In this document: in pieces, positions 35,067 through 44,738 of the stretch
Layout of the letters: each line of letters opens with the position of its first letter
Position numbering within the stretch: the first letter of the stretch is position 1
Assembly (NCBI GenBank): GCA_963724365.1
Contig: CAVRUR010000016.1
Span: forward strand, 1 to 64,000
Length of the DNA: 64,000 nt
Origin: JALORV01 sp963724365
Lineage (GTDB): Bacteria > Pseudomonadota > Gammaproteobacteria > Burkholderiales > Burkholderiaceae_F
Direction: 5' to 3'
Made by a program: the position numbers and the translations under genes
Notes under the pieces: generated by a model
What the model was told of the DNA's origin: nothing
What the model saw: only the letters and a program-made list of their open reading frames with translations
The model's database searches: none

Positions 35067-35272
35067 GTCTCCTTGAATGCGGCCGAATACCAGTCAGTAG
35101 AGCAACCGCTCGATTCTGGCAGAGACGAATGCGCCCAGGCTACCCATAACGAGACAGGGCCCTCGTCCGCTGCGCTGCGTCAAATTCGTTAGAATCGCGC
35201 GACATGCAAGGGAGATGCCCGCAACGACGGGCCGACGCGCACGCACTGCGCGAAGACAATTGAGGACCATCG
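35067..35272. promoter_or_regulatory. Divergent region between the importer genes and phaR
   Basis: 206 bp. A TAGAAT hexamer at 35190-35195 is a possible -10 for phaR, without a good -35. GAGGACC precedes the phaR ATG. No clear operator is visible. Confidence 0.35.
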
Positions 35273-35812
35273 ATGGCAACACCTGTACGACTGATCAAGA
35301 AGTATCCGAACCGACGTCTGTACGACACCCAGACCAGCACCTACATCACGCTGGCGGACGTCAAGCAGCTGGTGCTGGACAACGAGAATTTCCAGGTCGT
35401 GGACGCGAAGAGCACTGAGGACCTGACGCGCCCGATCCTGCTGCAGATCATCCTGGAGGAAGAGGCCGGCGGCATGCCGATGTTCAGCGCAGTGATGCTG
35501 TCGCAGATCATCCGCTTCTACGGCAACGCGATGCAGGGAATGATGGGCTCGTACCTGGAGAAGAACATCCAGGCGTTCATCGACATCCAGGGCAAACTGT
35601 CGGAACAAAGTAAGGCCTTCTACGAGACGAACAAGATTGGGCCTGAGATGTGGACACAGTTCGTCAACATGCAGTCGCCGATGATCCAGTCGATGATGTC
35701 GAACTACATCGAGCAGTCGAAGAACCTGTTCGTGCAGATGCAGGAGAACATGCAGAACCAGGCGCGTTCGATGTTCACGGGCTTCCCGGGCTTCCCGGGC
35801 GAGAAGAAGTAA
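35273..35812 (+). CDS. phaR: Polyhydroxyalkanoate synthesis repressor PhaR
   Basis: 179 residues. The N-terminal DNA-binding domain (VRLIKKYPNRRLYDTQTSTY) and the PHB accumulation regulatory domain (LTRPILLQIILEEEAGG) are intact. The C-terminus is Met/Gln-rich. PhaR represses phasin genes and binds PHB granules, releasing DNA when polymer appears. In related bacteria it follows phaB directly; here about 10 kb of unrelated genes intervene. rimO follows at 17 bp. Confidence 0.95.
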   Translation: MATPVRLIKKYPNRRLYDTQTSTYITLADVKQLVLDNENFQVVDAKSTEDLTRPILLQIILEEEAGGMPMFSAVMLSQIIRFYGNAMQGMMGSYLEKNIQAFIDIQGKLSEQSKAFYETNKIGPEMWTQFVNMQSPMIQSMMSNYIEQSKNLFVQMQENMQNQARSMFTGFPGFPGEKK

Positions 35813-35828
35813 GCAGCCGCGAGCGGCG

Positions 35829-37215
35829 ATGACCGCCACGAAGTCCGCGGGGCGGTCGCGCCCGGCCGCTGCCCGACGCACTGCCGAGCCCACCGCGCCG
35901 TCGGTGGGCTTCGTGTCTCTGGGCTGCCCAAAGGCGCTGGTCGATTCGGAACTGATCCTGACGCAGCTGCGCGCCGAGGGCTACGCCACCAGCCCGACCT
36001 ATGAGGGGGCTGACCTCGTCATCGTCAACACCTGCGGCTTCATCGACTCGGCGGTGGAGGAATCGCTCGACGCCATCGGTGAAGCGCTGGCGGAAAACGG
36101 CAAGGTGATCGTCACGGGCTGCCTCGGTGCGCGCAGCGACGGTGGCGAGAATCTCGTCGCCAAGGTGCACCCGAAGGTGCTCGCCGTCACGGGACCCCAT
36201 GCGGCGACCGAGGTGCTCGACCACGTGCACCGGCACCTGCCGAAGCCGCACGATCCGTACACCGACCTGGTGCCGCCGGCCGGCATCAAGCTCACGCCGC
36301 GCCACTACGCGTATCTGAAGATCTCCGAAGGCTGCAACCATCGTTGCAGCTTCTGCATCATTCCGTCGATGCGCGGCGATCTCGTTTCGCGGCCGATCGG
36401 CCAGGTCATGCGCGAGGCCGAGAACCTGGTCAAACAGGGCGTGCGCGAGATCCTCGTCATCTCGCAGGACACCAGCGCCTACGGCGTCGACGTGCGCTAC
36501 AAGCTCGACTTTGTCGGCGGACGCGCGGTGAAGACCAGGATGACCGATCTGGTGACGGCACTGGCAGAGCTCGGCGTGTGGGTGCGCCTGCACTATGTCT
36601 ACCCGTATCCGCATGTCGACGAAGTTATCCCGCTGATGAGCCGAGGGCAAGGTGCTGCCTTACCTCGACGTGCCGTTCCAGCACTCGCATCCGCGCGTGC
36701 TCAGGGCGATGAAGCGGCCGGCGTCCGGGGAGAAGAACATCGAGCGCATTCGCGCCTGGCGCGCGATTTGCCCCGATCTCACGATCCGCTCCACGTTCAT
36801 CGCCGGTTTTCCGGGCGAGACCGAGGCGGAGTTCGATCACCTGCTCGATTTCCTGCGCGAGGCCGAACTCGACCGGGTCGGCTGCTTTGCCTACTCGCCG
36901 GTGGAGGGCGCCGCCGCCAATGCGCTCGACGGCCAGCTCCCGGACGAGGTGCGGGAGGAACGCCGTGCCCGCTTCATGCAAGTGCAGGAAGAGATATCGG
37001 CCCGTCGGCTGCAGCGCAGGGTCGGCACGCGCCAGCGCGTACTGCTCGACGAGGTTGGCCCGACCGTCGCGCTGGGACGTTCCGCGGCAGATGCACCGGA
37101 GATCGACGGCGTCGTCTTCGTCAAGGCGGGGCGCCGCAAGCTGGCCGTCGGTGAATTTGCCGAAGTCAGGATCACGTCGGCCGACGCGCACGACCTGCAT
37201 GGAGTTGCGATATGA
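35829..37215 (+). pseudogene. rimO: Ribosomal protein S12 methylthiotransferase RimO, one frameshift
   Basis: Start ATG at 35829. The N-terminal UPF0004 domain (VGFVSLGCPKALVDSELIL), the radical-SAM motif GCNHRCSFCIIPSMRG and the ISQDTSAYG block are in one frame. The rest (LPYLDVPFQHSHPRVLRAMK, FIAGFPGETEAEFDHLL, TRAM domain) is in another. The switch is at 36639, where ATGAGCCGAGGGCAAG becomes the expected ATG-GCC-GAG-GGC-AAG if one A is removed. The corrected product is about 461 residues. It adds a methylthio group to Asp89 of ribosomal protein S12. A sequencing error is likely, but a real null allele is possible because rimO is dispensable. Confidence 0.9.
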
Positions 37216-37856
37216 GCACGCGCTACGTCCTGTACACCGCCAGGCGTTCCGGCTCCGCCAGCGTCGAAGTGATGCTCGGGGCGCTCGGACTCGACCATGA
37301 CCTGAAGGACGCCACGCCGTGGAGCGATCCACCCGGCCCGTGCTTCGAGGAGCTGAAGACCGTCAATCCGCTCGGCCAGCTGCCGACCCTGGTCACGCCG
37401 GGCGGCGAGATCCTGACCGAGAGCGTGGCGGTGCTGTGGACGCTGCTCGAACGGCATCCGAGCGACTGGGTGCCGGCGCCGTCGACGCGCGACCGCGCCA
37501 CGTGCCTGCGCTGGATGCAGTTCGCATCGTCGACCGTCTACACCGCGGTGGGAGTGGCCGACTATCCGGCGCGCTGGACCACGTCGCGCTCGCCGGCCGC
37601 GCGCTCGGCTGTGGAGCGCGCGGCGGTGGCGCGCATGAAGCTCGGCTGGGACATCGTCGCGCGCAAGTTCCCGCAGAAGCGCGGCTTCACGCTGGGCGAG
37701 CGGCCGATGGTCTGCGATGTGTACCTCGCGAACCTGTCGCGCTGGTGGAAGATGCGCGACTACCTGAAGGCTTCGCACCCGGCCTTCGCGGCGATGATGC
37801 AGCGGGTCGACAAGCTGCCCGAGGTCGCCCCGGTCTGGAAACGGCACTGGCCATGA
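37212..37856 (+). CDS. Glutathione S-transferase
   Basis: 214 residues, start overlapping the rimO stop (ATGA). It has a thioredoxin-like N-terminal half with NPLGQLPTLVTPGGEILTES (cis-Pro and glutathione-binding Glu-Ser), then a helical domain with GFTLGERPMVCDVYL. It belongs to the beta/zeta-like bacterial GSTs. The substrate is unknown. It is coupled to the next gene by another ATGA overlap. Confidence 0.85.
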   Translation: MSTRYVLYTARRSGSASVEVMLGALGLDHDLKDATPWSDPPGPCFEELKTVNPLGQLPTLVTPGGEILTESVAVLWTLLERHPSDWVPAPSTRDRATCLRWMQFASSTVYTAVGVADYPARWTTSRSPAARSAVERAAVARMKLGWDIVARKFPQKRGFTLGERPMVCDVYLANLSRWWKMRDYLKASHPAFAAMMQRVDKLPEVAPVWKRHWP

Positions 37857-38461
37857 GCCTCGGCCGTGCGATCGTCGCGGGAGCGGTGTCCAGCCTGTTG
37901 TTGACGGTCTCTGCACCGGCGGCGGCGCAGGTGATGGTCACGCTGTATGCCGGGTACGCCGGCAGCGACGGGGTCGAGAACGCGTCGACCGATGCACAGG
38001 CCGAGATCCGGAGTACGGCTGTTTATGCAGTCGCCGTCGGTTCGGTGCTCGATGGTTCGCGCGAAGTGCAACTGCTTTACCAGCAGCAGTCGACCACACT
38101 GACGCCGGGAGGAGGCGTGGCGCCGTTCGACCTGACGATTCGTTACCTGCACCTGGGCGGCACCGTGTACTTCGACGGGGTGGTCGGGCAGGGCGCGTAC
38201 GTGGTCGGCGGACTGGGCGCCACACAGTTCAGCCCCAGCACGAGTGGCTACGGCAGTGAGTTCAAGCCGTCGATCAACCTCGGACTGGGCTATGCATGGC
38301 CGCTGGGAGAAAACATTGCGCTGCGCGCCGAGGCGCGTGGCTACTTCACCTTCGTCAACAGCTCGGGTGGCTTCCTGTGCTCCGGCGGTTGCGTGGTCGT
38401 GCTGCGCAGTGACGTCTTCCTGCAGTACGACGCCATGCTCGGCATCTCCGCCCGCTTCTAG
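37853..38461 (+). CDS. Small outer membrane beta-barrel protein
   Basis: 202 residues with a signal peptide (VSSLLLTVSAPAAAQ). The mature part alternates hydrophobic residues in strands such as VMVTLYAGYAG, TIRYLHLGGTVYFDG and PSINLGLGYAWPLG, and ends in a C-terminal Phe (GISARF) typical of BAM substrates. It resembles the OmpW/OmpA-like eight-strand barrels (porin-like domain). The function is not predictable. It ends 24 bp from the convergent patatin gene. Confidence 0.8.
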   Translation: MSLGRAIVAGAVSSLLLTVSAPAAAQVMVTLYAGYAGSDGVENASTDAQAEIRSTAVYAVAVGSVLDGSREVQLLYQQQSTTLTPGGGVAPFDLTIRYLHLGGTVYFDGVVGQGAYVVGGLGATQFSPSTSGYGSEFKPSINLGLGYAWPLGENIALRAEARGYFTFVNSSGGFLCSGGCVVVLRSDVFLQYDAMLGISARF

Positions 38462-38485
38462 ACGACGCGCCGGGCCAGACTCGCA

Positions 38486-40735
38486 CTACGGTACGCCGAG
38501 CAGGAGATAGATGCTCCAGCGGCCGCTGCCAATGCCCAGTCCGACGTAGCCAGGCCCAAGTGCGGTGTCCGCGCCGAGGAATATCGAACTTGACCATACA
38601 GTGCCCAGCGTAGGCAGGTTGTCAACGCGATTGCTGATGCGACCGACTTCGGCGGACGTTCCGACGTAGACACCCGAGCCCAGCAAATCCGGCAGCGGCA
38701 GCGCTCGGTTGTAGTACATCACGCGGCCGAATGCGTATTGCCGCCCGGAAAATTCGTTGATCCGGTAGGCGGAAAGAAGAAGCGGGCCGCCGAGCGTGAA
38801 CGACTCGTAGGCCGGCATGTCCGAGCCGAGTGACGAGCCGCCCCTGGCTGAAGCGTTGAGCGTGTGCGGGCCCCAGCTCTTGACGGCACGTCCGATGGCC
38901 TCGACGCGGTTGTAGCTCACTTCCGATCCCAGCGAGTCCATCGCAAAGTAGCCGGTTCCCACCAGTCCGTAACCCGCACGCGGGAAGAACGCATGGTCGG
39001 TCTGATCGATGAACAGCCCCGCGCGTAGCCCTGCCGTCGTTTCCCGAACGGAGGGCAGCACCGGCGAGCCGGTGTCGACGCGGGCATAGACGCGCGACAT
39101 CGCGTAGCCTGCGCGCAGCTGACCCCATGTCCCAAGCACCGCGCCGCCATCCAGACCGCCTTGCGTGACGCTGACGCGGTAATCAGCGACCTTGTCTTCG
39201 TCGACGAACACGCCGCGCGTCTGTTGCCCGATGTACGCGCTCGGTGCGACGAACCACTTTCCGGCCTCGTTCAGCGGCTGGTAGAACTCTGTCGCCAGAT
39301 GTGTGTCCTGACCGATCTGCACCTGCGTGGTCCATTCGGCGCCAAGGCGATTGAGCCATGACTTGCGGTACTGCACGAGGAGGTTGAACTGGTTGTCGCC
39401 CGCGAAGTCGCTGGCAAGACCGAGGCCGAAGCGCAGGTAATCAGGCCCCCATGACTTCTCGACCGGCTCGATGATCAGCGCGCGCGGACCGGTTTCGCCG
39501 CCGACGATGCGATAGCTGATGCTCTCGTAGTCGCCCGTTCCGTACACGCGGCGCAGGTCGGCACCCAGCTTTTCCTCGGTCAGCGGCTCGCCGGGTTTGC
39601 TTTCGACAAGCGCCTGCGCGACCGCCGGGTTGGTGCGCTTGAGGCCTTCAACGCGGATTTCGTCGACCGAGCCGAGCGCTTTCGACGTCGCCACCTGATG
39701 GCTGCGCAGCGCGGCGTACTGCTCCGGTGAGACGCTGTAGCGAGCGAGCTTGCCAGCCAACGCGCGGGTCGCATCTTCCCCGATTCTGATTGCGTCCTTC
39801 GAGCGGTCGAAACTGCCAGCCGAGATGTTGCCGAGATCGGGCGAGATCAGCACATCGTTCGGGCCGAGGCTGCGTAACTGCTGGTCGACCGTCTGCTTGC
39901 CGAGGAAATTGATCAGCTGCGTGGTAACGGTAAGTGCCGAGGTGATCTCGTCACGTTTCAAGGGCGGCGTCGAAATGTTGACGGCGATGATGACTTCACC
40001 GCACAGCTTGCGGGCCTCATCGATCGGCAGGTTGTTGGCGATGCCGCCGTCGACCAGCAGCCGGCCGTCGATCTCTACGGGTGCGATGGCGCCTGGCACC
40101 GACATGCTGGCGCGCATCGCCTGCGCCAGGCTGCCTTTGTCCAGCACTACGGATTCGCCGGTTTCGATGTCGGTGGCCATTGCCCGGAACGGGATCGGCA
40201 GCTTGCTGAAGTCACCGACCCCGAATGCCGGCGTCGACAGTTCGCGGAAAAAAGTTTCGATCGAAACGCCGGCGATGAGGCCCTTGGGCAGTGCCAGGCC
40301 ATCCTTCACGCCAAACTCGGGCTTGAACAACGTGAAGTAGTCTTCGACCTTGCGTCGGACCGCGATCTCCTTGCGAGGCGGCGCGTCGCGGAAGATGGTT
40401 TCCCAATCGGCCGCGATGACCCGCTTTTCCATGTCCTGCGGTGTGCGGCCGGCGGCGTACGTCCCGCCGACGACGGCACCCATGCTGGTGCCGGTCACGC
40501 AGCTGATCGGAATCCGCATTTCTTCCAGCACCTTCAGCACACCGACATGCGCAATGCCGCGCGCACCGCCGCCGGACAGCGCGAGCCCGATGCGCGGCGT
40601 GGCCGCAGGTGCCGCGACAGTCCTTTCGTGCGAGGCCGCAGGAGCGCTCGCGCGTTCCGTCTGCGCGGAAGCCGTCGTTGCAAGGACGAGGGCAGCCGCT
40701 GCTGCGGCCCGTTGCCAGCTCGTGCAGTTCGACAT
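38486..40735 (-). CDS. Patatin-like phospholipase with Omp85-type C-terminal barrel (PlpD type)
   Basis: 749 residues from the ATG at 40735 behind AAGGAG. The signal peptide ends in TTASAQ. The patatin domain has the oxyanion loop SGGGARG, the nucleophile Ser84 in GTSMG and the catalytic Asp in LLVDGGIANNLPID. A POTRA-like segment (IRVEGLKRTNPAVAQALVES) is followed by a 16-strand surface-antigen barrel ending in a short hydrophobic strand. This is the architecture of PlpD, a type Vd autotransporter of Pseudomonas that secretes a lipase. It is convergent with the barrel gene. Confidence 0.92.
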   Translation of the reverse strand: MSNCTSWQRAAAAAALVLATTASAQTERASAPAASHERTVAAPAATPRIGLALSGGGARGIAHVGVLKVLEEMRIPISCVTGTSMGAVVGGTYAAGRTPQDMEKRVIAADWETIFRDAPPRKEIAVRRKVEDYFTLFKPEFGVKDGLALPKGLIAGVSIETFFRELSTPAFGVGDFSKLPIPFRAMATDIETGESVVLDKGSLAQAMRASMSVPGAIAPVEIDGRLLVDGGIANNLPIDEARKLCGEVIIAVNISTPPLKRDEITSALTVTTQLINFLGKQTVDQQLRSLGPNDVLISPDLGNISAGSFDRSKDAIRIGEDATRALAGKLARYSVSPEQYAALRSHQVATSKALGSVDEIRVEGLKRTNPAVAQALVESKPGEPLTEEKLGADLRRVYGTGDYESISYRIVGGETGPRALIIEPVEKSWGPDYLRFGLGLASDFAGDNQFNLLVQYRKSWLNRLGAEWTTQVQIGQDTHLATEFYQPLNEAGKWFVAPSAYIGQQTRGVFVDEDKVADYRVSVTQGGLDGGAVLGTWGQLRAGYAMSRVYARVDTGSPVLPSVRETTAGLRAGLFIDQTDHAFFPRAGYGLVGTGYFAMDSLGSEVSYNRVEAIGRAVKSWGPHTLNASARGGSSLGSDMPAYESFTLGGPLLLSAYRINEFSGRQYAFGRVMYYNRALPLPDLLGSGVYVGTSAEVGRISNRVDNLPTLGTVWSSSIFLGADTALGPGYVGLGIGSGRWSIYLLLGVP

Positions 40736-40868
40736 CAAGGTCTCCTTCAGCGCAAGCGCGTTGCGCGGTCGCCACGATACGCACCCGCTCAGTCCGGCGT
40801 TGTGTTTAGACGCAAACCGCTATGAACTGGCCGATCAGGCTACCGACCCGATGCCGACTAGGGCAACT

Positions 40869-41035
40869 TCAATCCGGTACCTGCAGCGACCATGGGCTGC
40901 GCGCGGCTCGCCAGCAGGCCGGCGTCGTGCCGCTCCAGCGCCGAAACGCCCGCGTGAACACACCCTAGGCCGCGTAGCCGAGCAACTGTGAGATCTCGTC
41001 CAGGTCCATCGACGAATCCTGCAGCGGCTTCCGTT
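40869..41035 (-). pseudogene. Remnant of an AraC-family regulator (C-terminal helix-turn-helix)
   Basis: On the minus strand the fragment LQDSSMDLDEISQLLGYAA, an in-frame TAG (40967-40965), then GVFTRAFRRWSGTTPACW and a stop at 40869 match the second HTH of AraC regulators. There DLDEIAxLLGYxxxSxFxRAFRRWxGxTP is the usual pattern. The TAG sits where homologues have Gln or Glu, consistent with a nonsense mutation of CAG. No N-terminal regulator domain is found nearby, so this looks like a true relic. Confidence 0.7.
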
Positions 41036-41155
41036 TTGGGAACAACTGCGATTCAATTGTTCGGCTGCGATGCTCCAGTCTGAGCAACGGCGTGACAAAC
41101 GGCAATGCTTTCGCTCCGATCGTCGGGAACACACTTTGTCGTGAGCCAGCCCACG

Positions 41156-42131
41156 TCAGCCTCGGCACGACGAGGCATCGCCCGCGGGCATCTCCAGGAC
41201 TTCGCTGCGCGTGCGTTCGAGTGCGGGCCGCAAAGGGTGCATGGACGGTGGCGACCGCGAGCGCGCGGTCGATCGTCGCCAGCGCCTGCGTCCGGCACCC
41301 TGACCGCCGCAGCACATCGGCAAGATTGTTGAGCGGCGCGAGGTCGTCCGGGTTTCGTTGCAGAAGTACGCGGTACTCACGCTCGGCCGCCGCGAATTGT
41401 CCGTCGGCGTCGAGAGCGTTTGCCAGGCCAAAGCGCGCGACCCGGTCGTCAGGCCATTTCAACAGCGCCGCGCGATAGGCCGGTGCCAGCCCGGCCGCGC
41501 CGTTCACGGCTTCGACATCGGCCACGCTCGTGAGGTAACGCGACGCGTCGTTGCCGGCGGGCAGTTCGCCGGGCTTCAGTACCACCATCGCCCATTGCTT
41601 GCCGAGCGCCCAACGACGGCCGAAGTCGGTCGCCCGCTCCTGCTTGCGTCGCTCTGCGCCGGATCTCAGTACGAAGGTCTCGTCAGGAACCGAGTAACCG
41701 ACGACCACCGCGAAGTGCCAGACCGGCACTGATTCCAGGCCGAGGTTCTGCAGCACGACCACCGGTCGGCCGGCCTGAAGTTCGCCAAGCAATGCATCCA
41801 TCGTCGGCGGCAGGACATAGGGGATGCGTTGCTGCGAGCGTGCAGTCGCGACGAGTTCAACTTGCAGGCTGCCCTTGCGCTCCGGCAAATACATACGGGG
41901 CGAGAGCGCCTCCGGAGTCGTTGCCCGACCGGAGTAGGTGAGCACGGTGGCGAGCGTCGCAGGCCCGCATTGGTAATCGTCCTGCGGGAAAAAAGGAACG
42001 TCCGAGAGCTCGATGCGCGGCGGGATCGCGCCGGACGCCGCGCGTTGTGCCAGCACGGGCTCGTGCGTTGCACAGCCCGCAGCGAGCAGCAACGCAGCGG
42101 CGACCATAAGCGCCGCCTGCAGACGCTGCAT
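41156..42131 (-). CDS. PA2778-type lipoprotein: C39-like cysteine peptidase with TPR, frameshifted at the C-terminus
   Basis: The signal peptide ends in the lipobox LLLAAGC. The peptidase-C39-like domain has the active Cys in DDYQCGPATLATVL and a His in VPVWHFAVVVGYS. TPR helices follow (YRAALLKWPDDRVARFGLAN). As sequenced the frame runs on to 40965, but near 41240 one extra base moves it. In the other frame the protein ends naturally as LRPALERTRSEVLEM... with a TGA at 41156. It forms a pair with the PA2779-like gene 8 bp upstream. The C39 fold suggests cleavage of a double-Gly-type leader, but the substrate is unknown. Confidence 0.8.
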
Positions 42132-42139
42132 ACGACGCG

Positions 42140-42517
42140 TCAGTTGAGTTTAAGTTTGCCGGACGCGAACAACCAGATCAGCACACAGAGAACGATGACG
42201 AGCAGGATCCAGCCGCCATCTCCCCCAGCGGGAAGCTGGGCCAGTTCGCGATCGAGCAGCACCACCTCGGCGTCGGTGAGCGCAGCGACCCGCGTCGTTG
42301 CCTGCGACGGATCCACACCCAGGCCGATCATCGCGTCGCGAACATCCGCGCGGCCGAGTTGCGCCTGGATCCGCGTGAGCGCCTCCGTGCGTTCCTCGCT
42401 GCGAACAACGGTTGCGGTGTCGATCCCGGCGGCGGCAGCGGACTGGACAAGGCCCAGGTTGAGCAGTGCGACGATGATCATCGAGGACATCAGGCGAGCG
42501 AACAGCAGGTTGCGCAT
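42140..42517 (-). CDS. PA2779-family membrane protein
   Basis: 125 residues from the ATG at 42517. An N-terminal hydrophobic segment (signal-like, ending VQSAAAAG), a charged helical middle (TEALTRIQAQLGRADVRDAM) and a C-terminal helix GGWILLVIVLCVLIWLF followed by a short basic tail match the PA2779 family. The family is defined by its constant pairing with PA2778-type peptidases, so the two probably act together. The mechanism is unknown. Confidence 0.8.
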   Translation of the reverse strand: MRNLLFARLMSSMIIVALLNLGLVQSAAAAGIDTATVVRSEERTEALTRIQAQLGRADVRDAMIGLGVDPSQATTRVAALTDAEVVLLDRELAQLPAGGDGGWILLVIVLCVLIWLFASGKLKLN

Positions 42518-42874
42518 GGGTGCAATTCTCCGGGATGCTGATTGCGATCGTGCCGACTGCAGGAGTTCGGCGGCGATCGGGGGCGACAGGTCCCTCTCTG
42601 GCGGGACGCACCGCTCCGGTGAGGAAAAATACCGAAAACAGGGATTCCGCGCATCGTGCCCGTGCTCGTCCGTGCTCCCGCAAATGCGGACCTCAAGTCC
42701 ATGCGCCAGCACCCCGTCCGCGCGGCGGGTCGCAGCGGGAAACGGCGGCGCTCGTTCGCTGCCGCCTGAGGTTCGACACACATCAAGCAGGCCCGCGTCC
42801 CGCGTGCAAGAATTCCGTCTTTCGGCCATCCGGCCGGTGCGCCAATTCCAGAGAGATCACCGAGGGAGAACCCA
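42518..42874. other. 357-bp divergent intergenic region
   Basis: It lies between the PA2779-like gene and the thiolase gene, and should hold the promoters of both. A good ribosome site (GAGGGAGAA) precedes the thiolase. I see no RNA gene, strong promoter consensus or extended repeat. Confidence 0.4.
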
Positions 42875-44057
42875 ATGCGCGAAGTCGTCGTAGTCAGCGG
42901 AGCCCGAACCGCTATCGGGACGTTTGGTGGCAGCCTCAAGGATGTGCCCCCGACCCAGCTGGGTGCCACGGTCGTGGCCGAAGTGTTGAAGCGGTCCGGC
43001 GTCAAGGGCGACGAAGTCGGCCATGTCGTCTTCGGCCATGTGCTCAACACCGAGCCCAAGGACATGTACCTCGGCCGCGTCGCCGCGCTCGACGGCGGGG
43101 TGGCGAAGGAAGCGCCGTGCCTGACGCTCAATCGCCTCTGCGGCAGTGGCCTGCAGGCGATCGTCTCCGCGGCCCAGACCATCATGCTCGGGGATGCCGA
43201 CATCGCCATCGGTGGCGGCGCCGAATGCATGTCGCGCGGTCCCTACATCGTTCCCGCGGGGCGCTGGGGCCAGCGCATGGGCGACATGAAGGCGATCGAC
43301 ATGATGGTCGGTGCGCTGCACGATCCGTTCGACGTGATCCACATGGGCGTGACCGCCGAGAACGTCGCAACGAAGTGGGGCATCACGCGGCAGGAGCAGG
43401 ATGCGCTGGCGGTCGAGAGCCATCGCCGCGCCGCGGCCGCGACCAAGGCCGGCTCACTTCAAGAGCCAGATCGTGCCGATCGAGGTCAAGGGCAAGAAGG
43501 GCCCGATGGTGTTCGACACGGATGAACACTTCCGCGAGGGCACGTCGATGGACGACATGGCCAAGCTGAGACCCGTGTTTGCGAAGGAAAACGGCACCGT
43601 GACGGCCGGCAATGCGTCGGGCATCAACGATGGCGCGGGCGCCGTCGTGCTGATGGAACGCCGCCTGGCCGAGAAGCGCGGCTTGAAGCCGCTGGCGCGC
43701 CTGGTCAGCTACGGCCACGCCGGGGTCGATCCGAAGTACATGGGCATCGGCCCGGTGCCTTCGACGCGCAAGGCGCTCGAGCGGGCCGGGTTGAAGGTGG
43801 CCGATCTTGATGTGATCGAGGCCAACGAGGCATTCGCCGCGCAGGCCTGTGCCGTGGCCAAGGACCTCGGCTTCCCGGCAGACAAGGTCAATCCGAACGG
43901 CAGTGGAATCTCTTTAGGCCACCCGATCGGCGCGACCGGCGCGATCATCACCATCAAGGCGCTGTACGAGCTGCAACGGGTCGGCGGCCGCTACGCGCTC
44001 GTGACGATGTGCATCGGCGGCGGGCAGGGAATCGCTGCGATCTTCGAACGGATCTGA
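42875..44057 (+). pseudogene. Acetyl-CoA C-acyltransferase (thiolase, BktB-like), one frameshift
   Basis: A full-length thiolase split over two frames. The first part has the acyl-Cys motif NRLCGSGLQAIVSAAQ and ends in SHRRAAAATKAG; the second starts HFKSQIVPIEVKGKKG and carries SLGHPIGATGA and CIGGGQGIAAI. Removing the T at 43454 (GGC-T-CAC-TTC) joins them to about 393 residues. It is closer to BktB/degradative thiolases than to the PhaA at 23095. A sequencing indel is likely. Confidence 0.88.
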
Positions 44058-44074
44058 TTGCAGGACCCGTTCTG

Positions 44075-44704
44075 ATGGGAAGCGAAACGCAGCCCTGCGA
44101 GCACCAGCCCAGCGTGCGGCGACGCCTGCTGGTCGCCGCGGGGTGTGTGCTGTGCGGTAGCGGCTCGCTGGTGTGTGCGGCGCCGGCGCCACCGCAGCCG
44201 ATGGACCCGCGGCTGGCGGAATTACTGAAGGAGCGCCGTTCTCTCTGGGTCCGTCGCGGCAAGGAGGAACTTCGGTCGACCTACTGGACAGCAGCACAGG
44301 GGCGCAACCAGGACGAGTATCTGCAGCTGTGCTGGATCATGCGAGACGTCCAGGCCGATCGCGTGTTCGCGATGGACCGGTCGCTGCTCGATACGCTGGC
44401 CGGAATCCAGGCGTGGCTGCAGCGGTCCGGTGTCAACCGGCCGATCGAACTGCATTCCGGCTATCGCACAGGACACACGAACAGCGCCACCGAAGGGGCC
44501 GCGCTGAATTCGCGGCATGTTGTCGGGCAGGCAGCCGATATCTCGGTGGCCGGCGTGACGAGCGTCAAGCTCGCCGGGCTGTCGAGTGTGCTGGGCCGCG
44601 GTGGCACCGGGTTCTATGTCGGCCGAGGCTTCGTCCACGTCGACACTGGCAACGAACGCGTCTGGATCGACCAGAAGCGCAAGCCCGCGGCGCCGACCGG
44701 CTGA
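44075..44704 (+). CDS. YcbK/DUF882-family peptidoglycan peptidase (M15-like)
   Basis: 209 residues. The N-terminus has a twin-arginine-like signal (SVRRRLLVAAGCVLCGSGSLVCA). The catalytic domain shows IELHSGYRTGHTN, RHVVGQAADISVAGV and RGFVHVDTGNERVW, giving the His/Asp/His zinc ligands of the DUF882/M15 family that cut peptide crosslinks in peptidoglycan. It starts 17 bp after the thiolase stop. Confidence 0.88.
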   Translation: MGSETQPCEHQPSVRRRLLVAAGCVLCGSGSLVCAAPAPPQPMDPRLAELLKERRSLWVRRGKEELRSTYWTAAQGRNQDEYLQLCWIMRDVQADRVFAMDRSLLDTLAGIQAWLQRSGVNRPIELHSGYRTGHTNSATEGAALNSRHVVGQAADISVAGVTSVKLAGLSSVLGRGGTGFYVGRGFVHVDTGNERVWIDQKRKPAAPTG

Positions 44705-44738
44705 GTCACCGCGGTTCGGCTTTCTTGCTGCAGTCTGT

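Noticed and set aside
42520..43569. Plus-strand frame of 349 codons over the thiolase start
   Set aside because: Arg-rich out-of-frame product of the thiolase gene.
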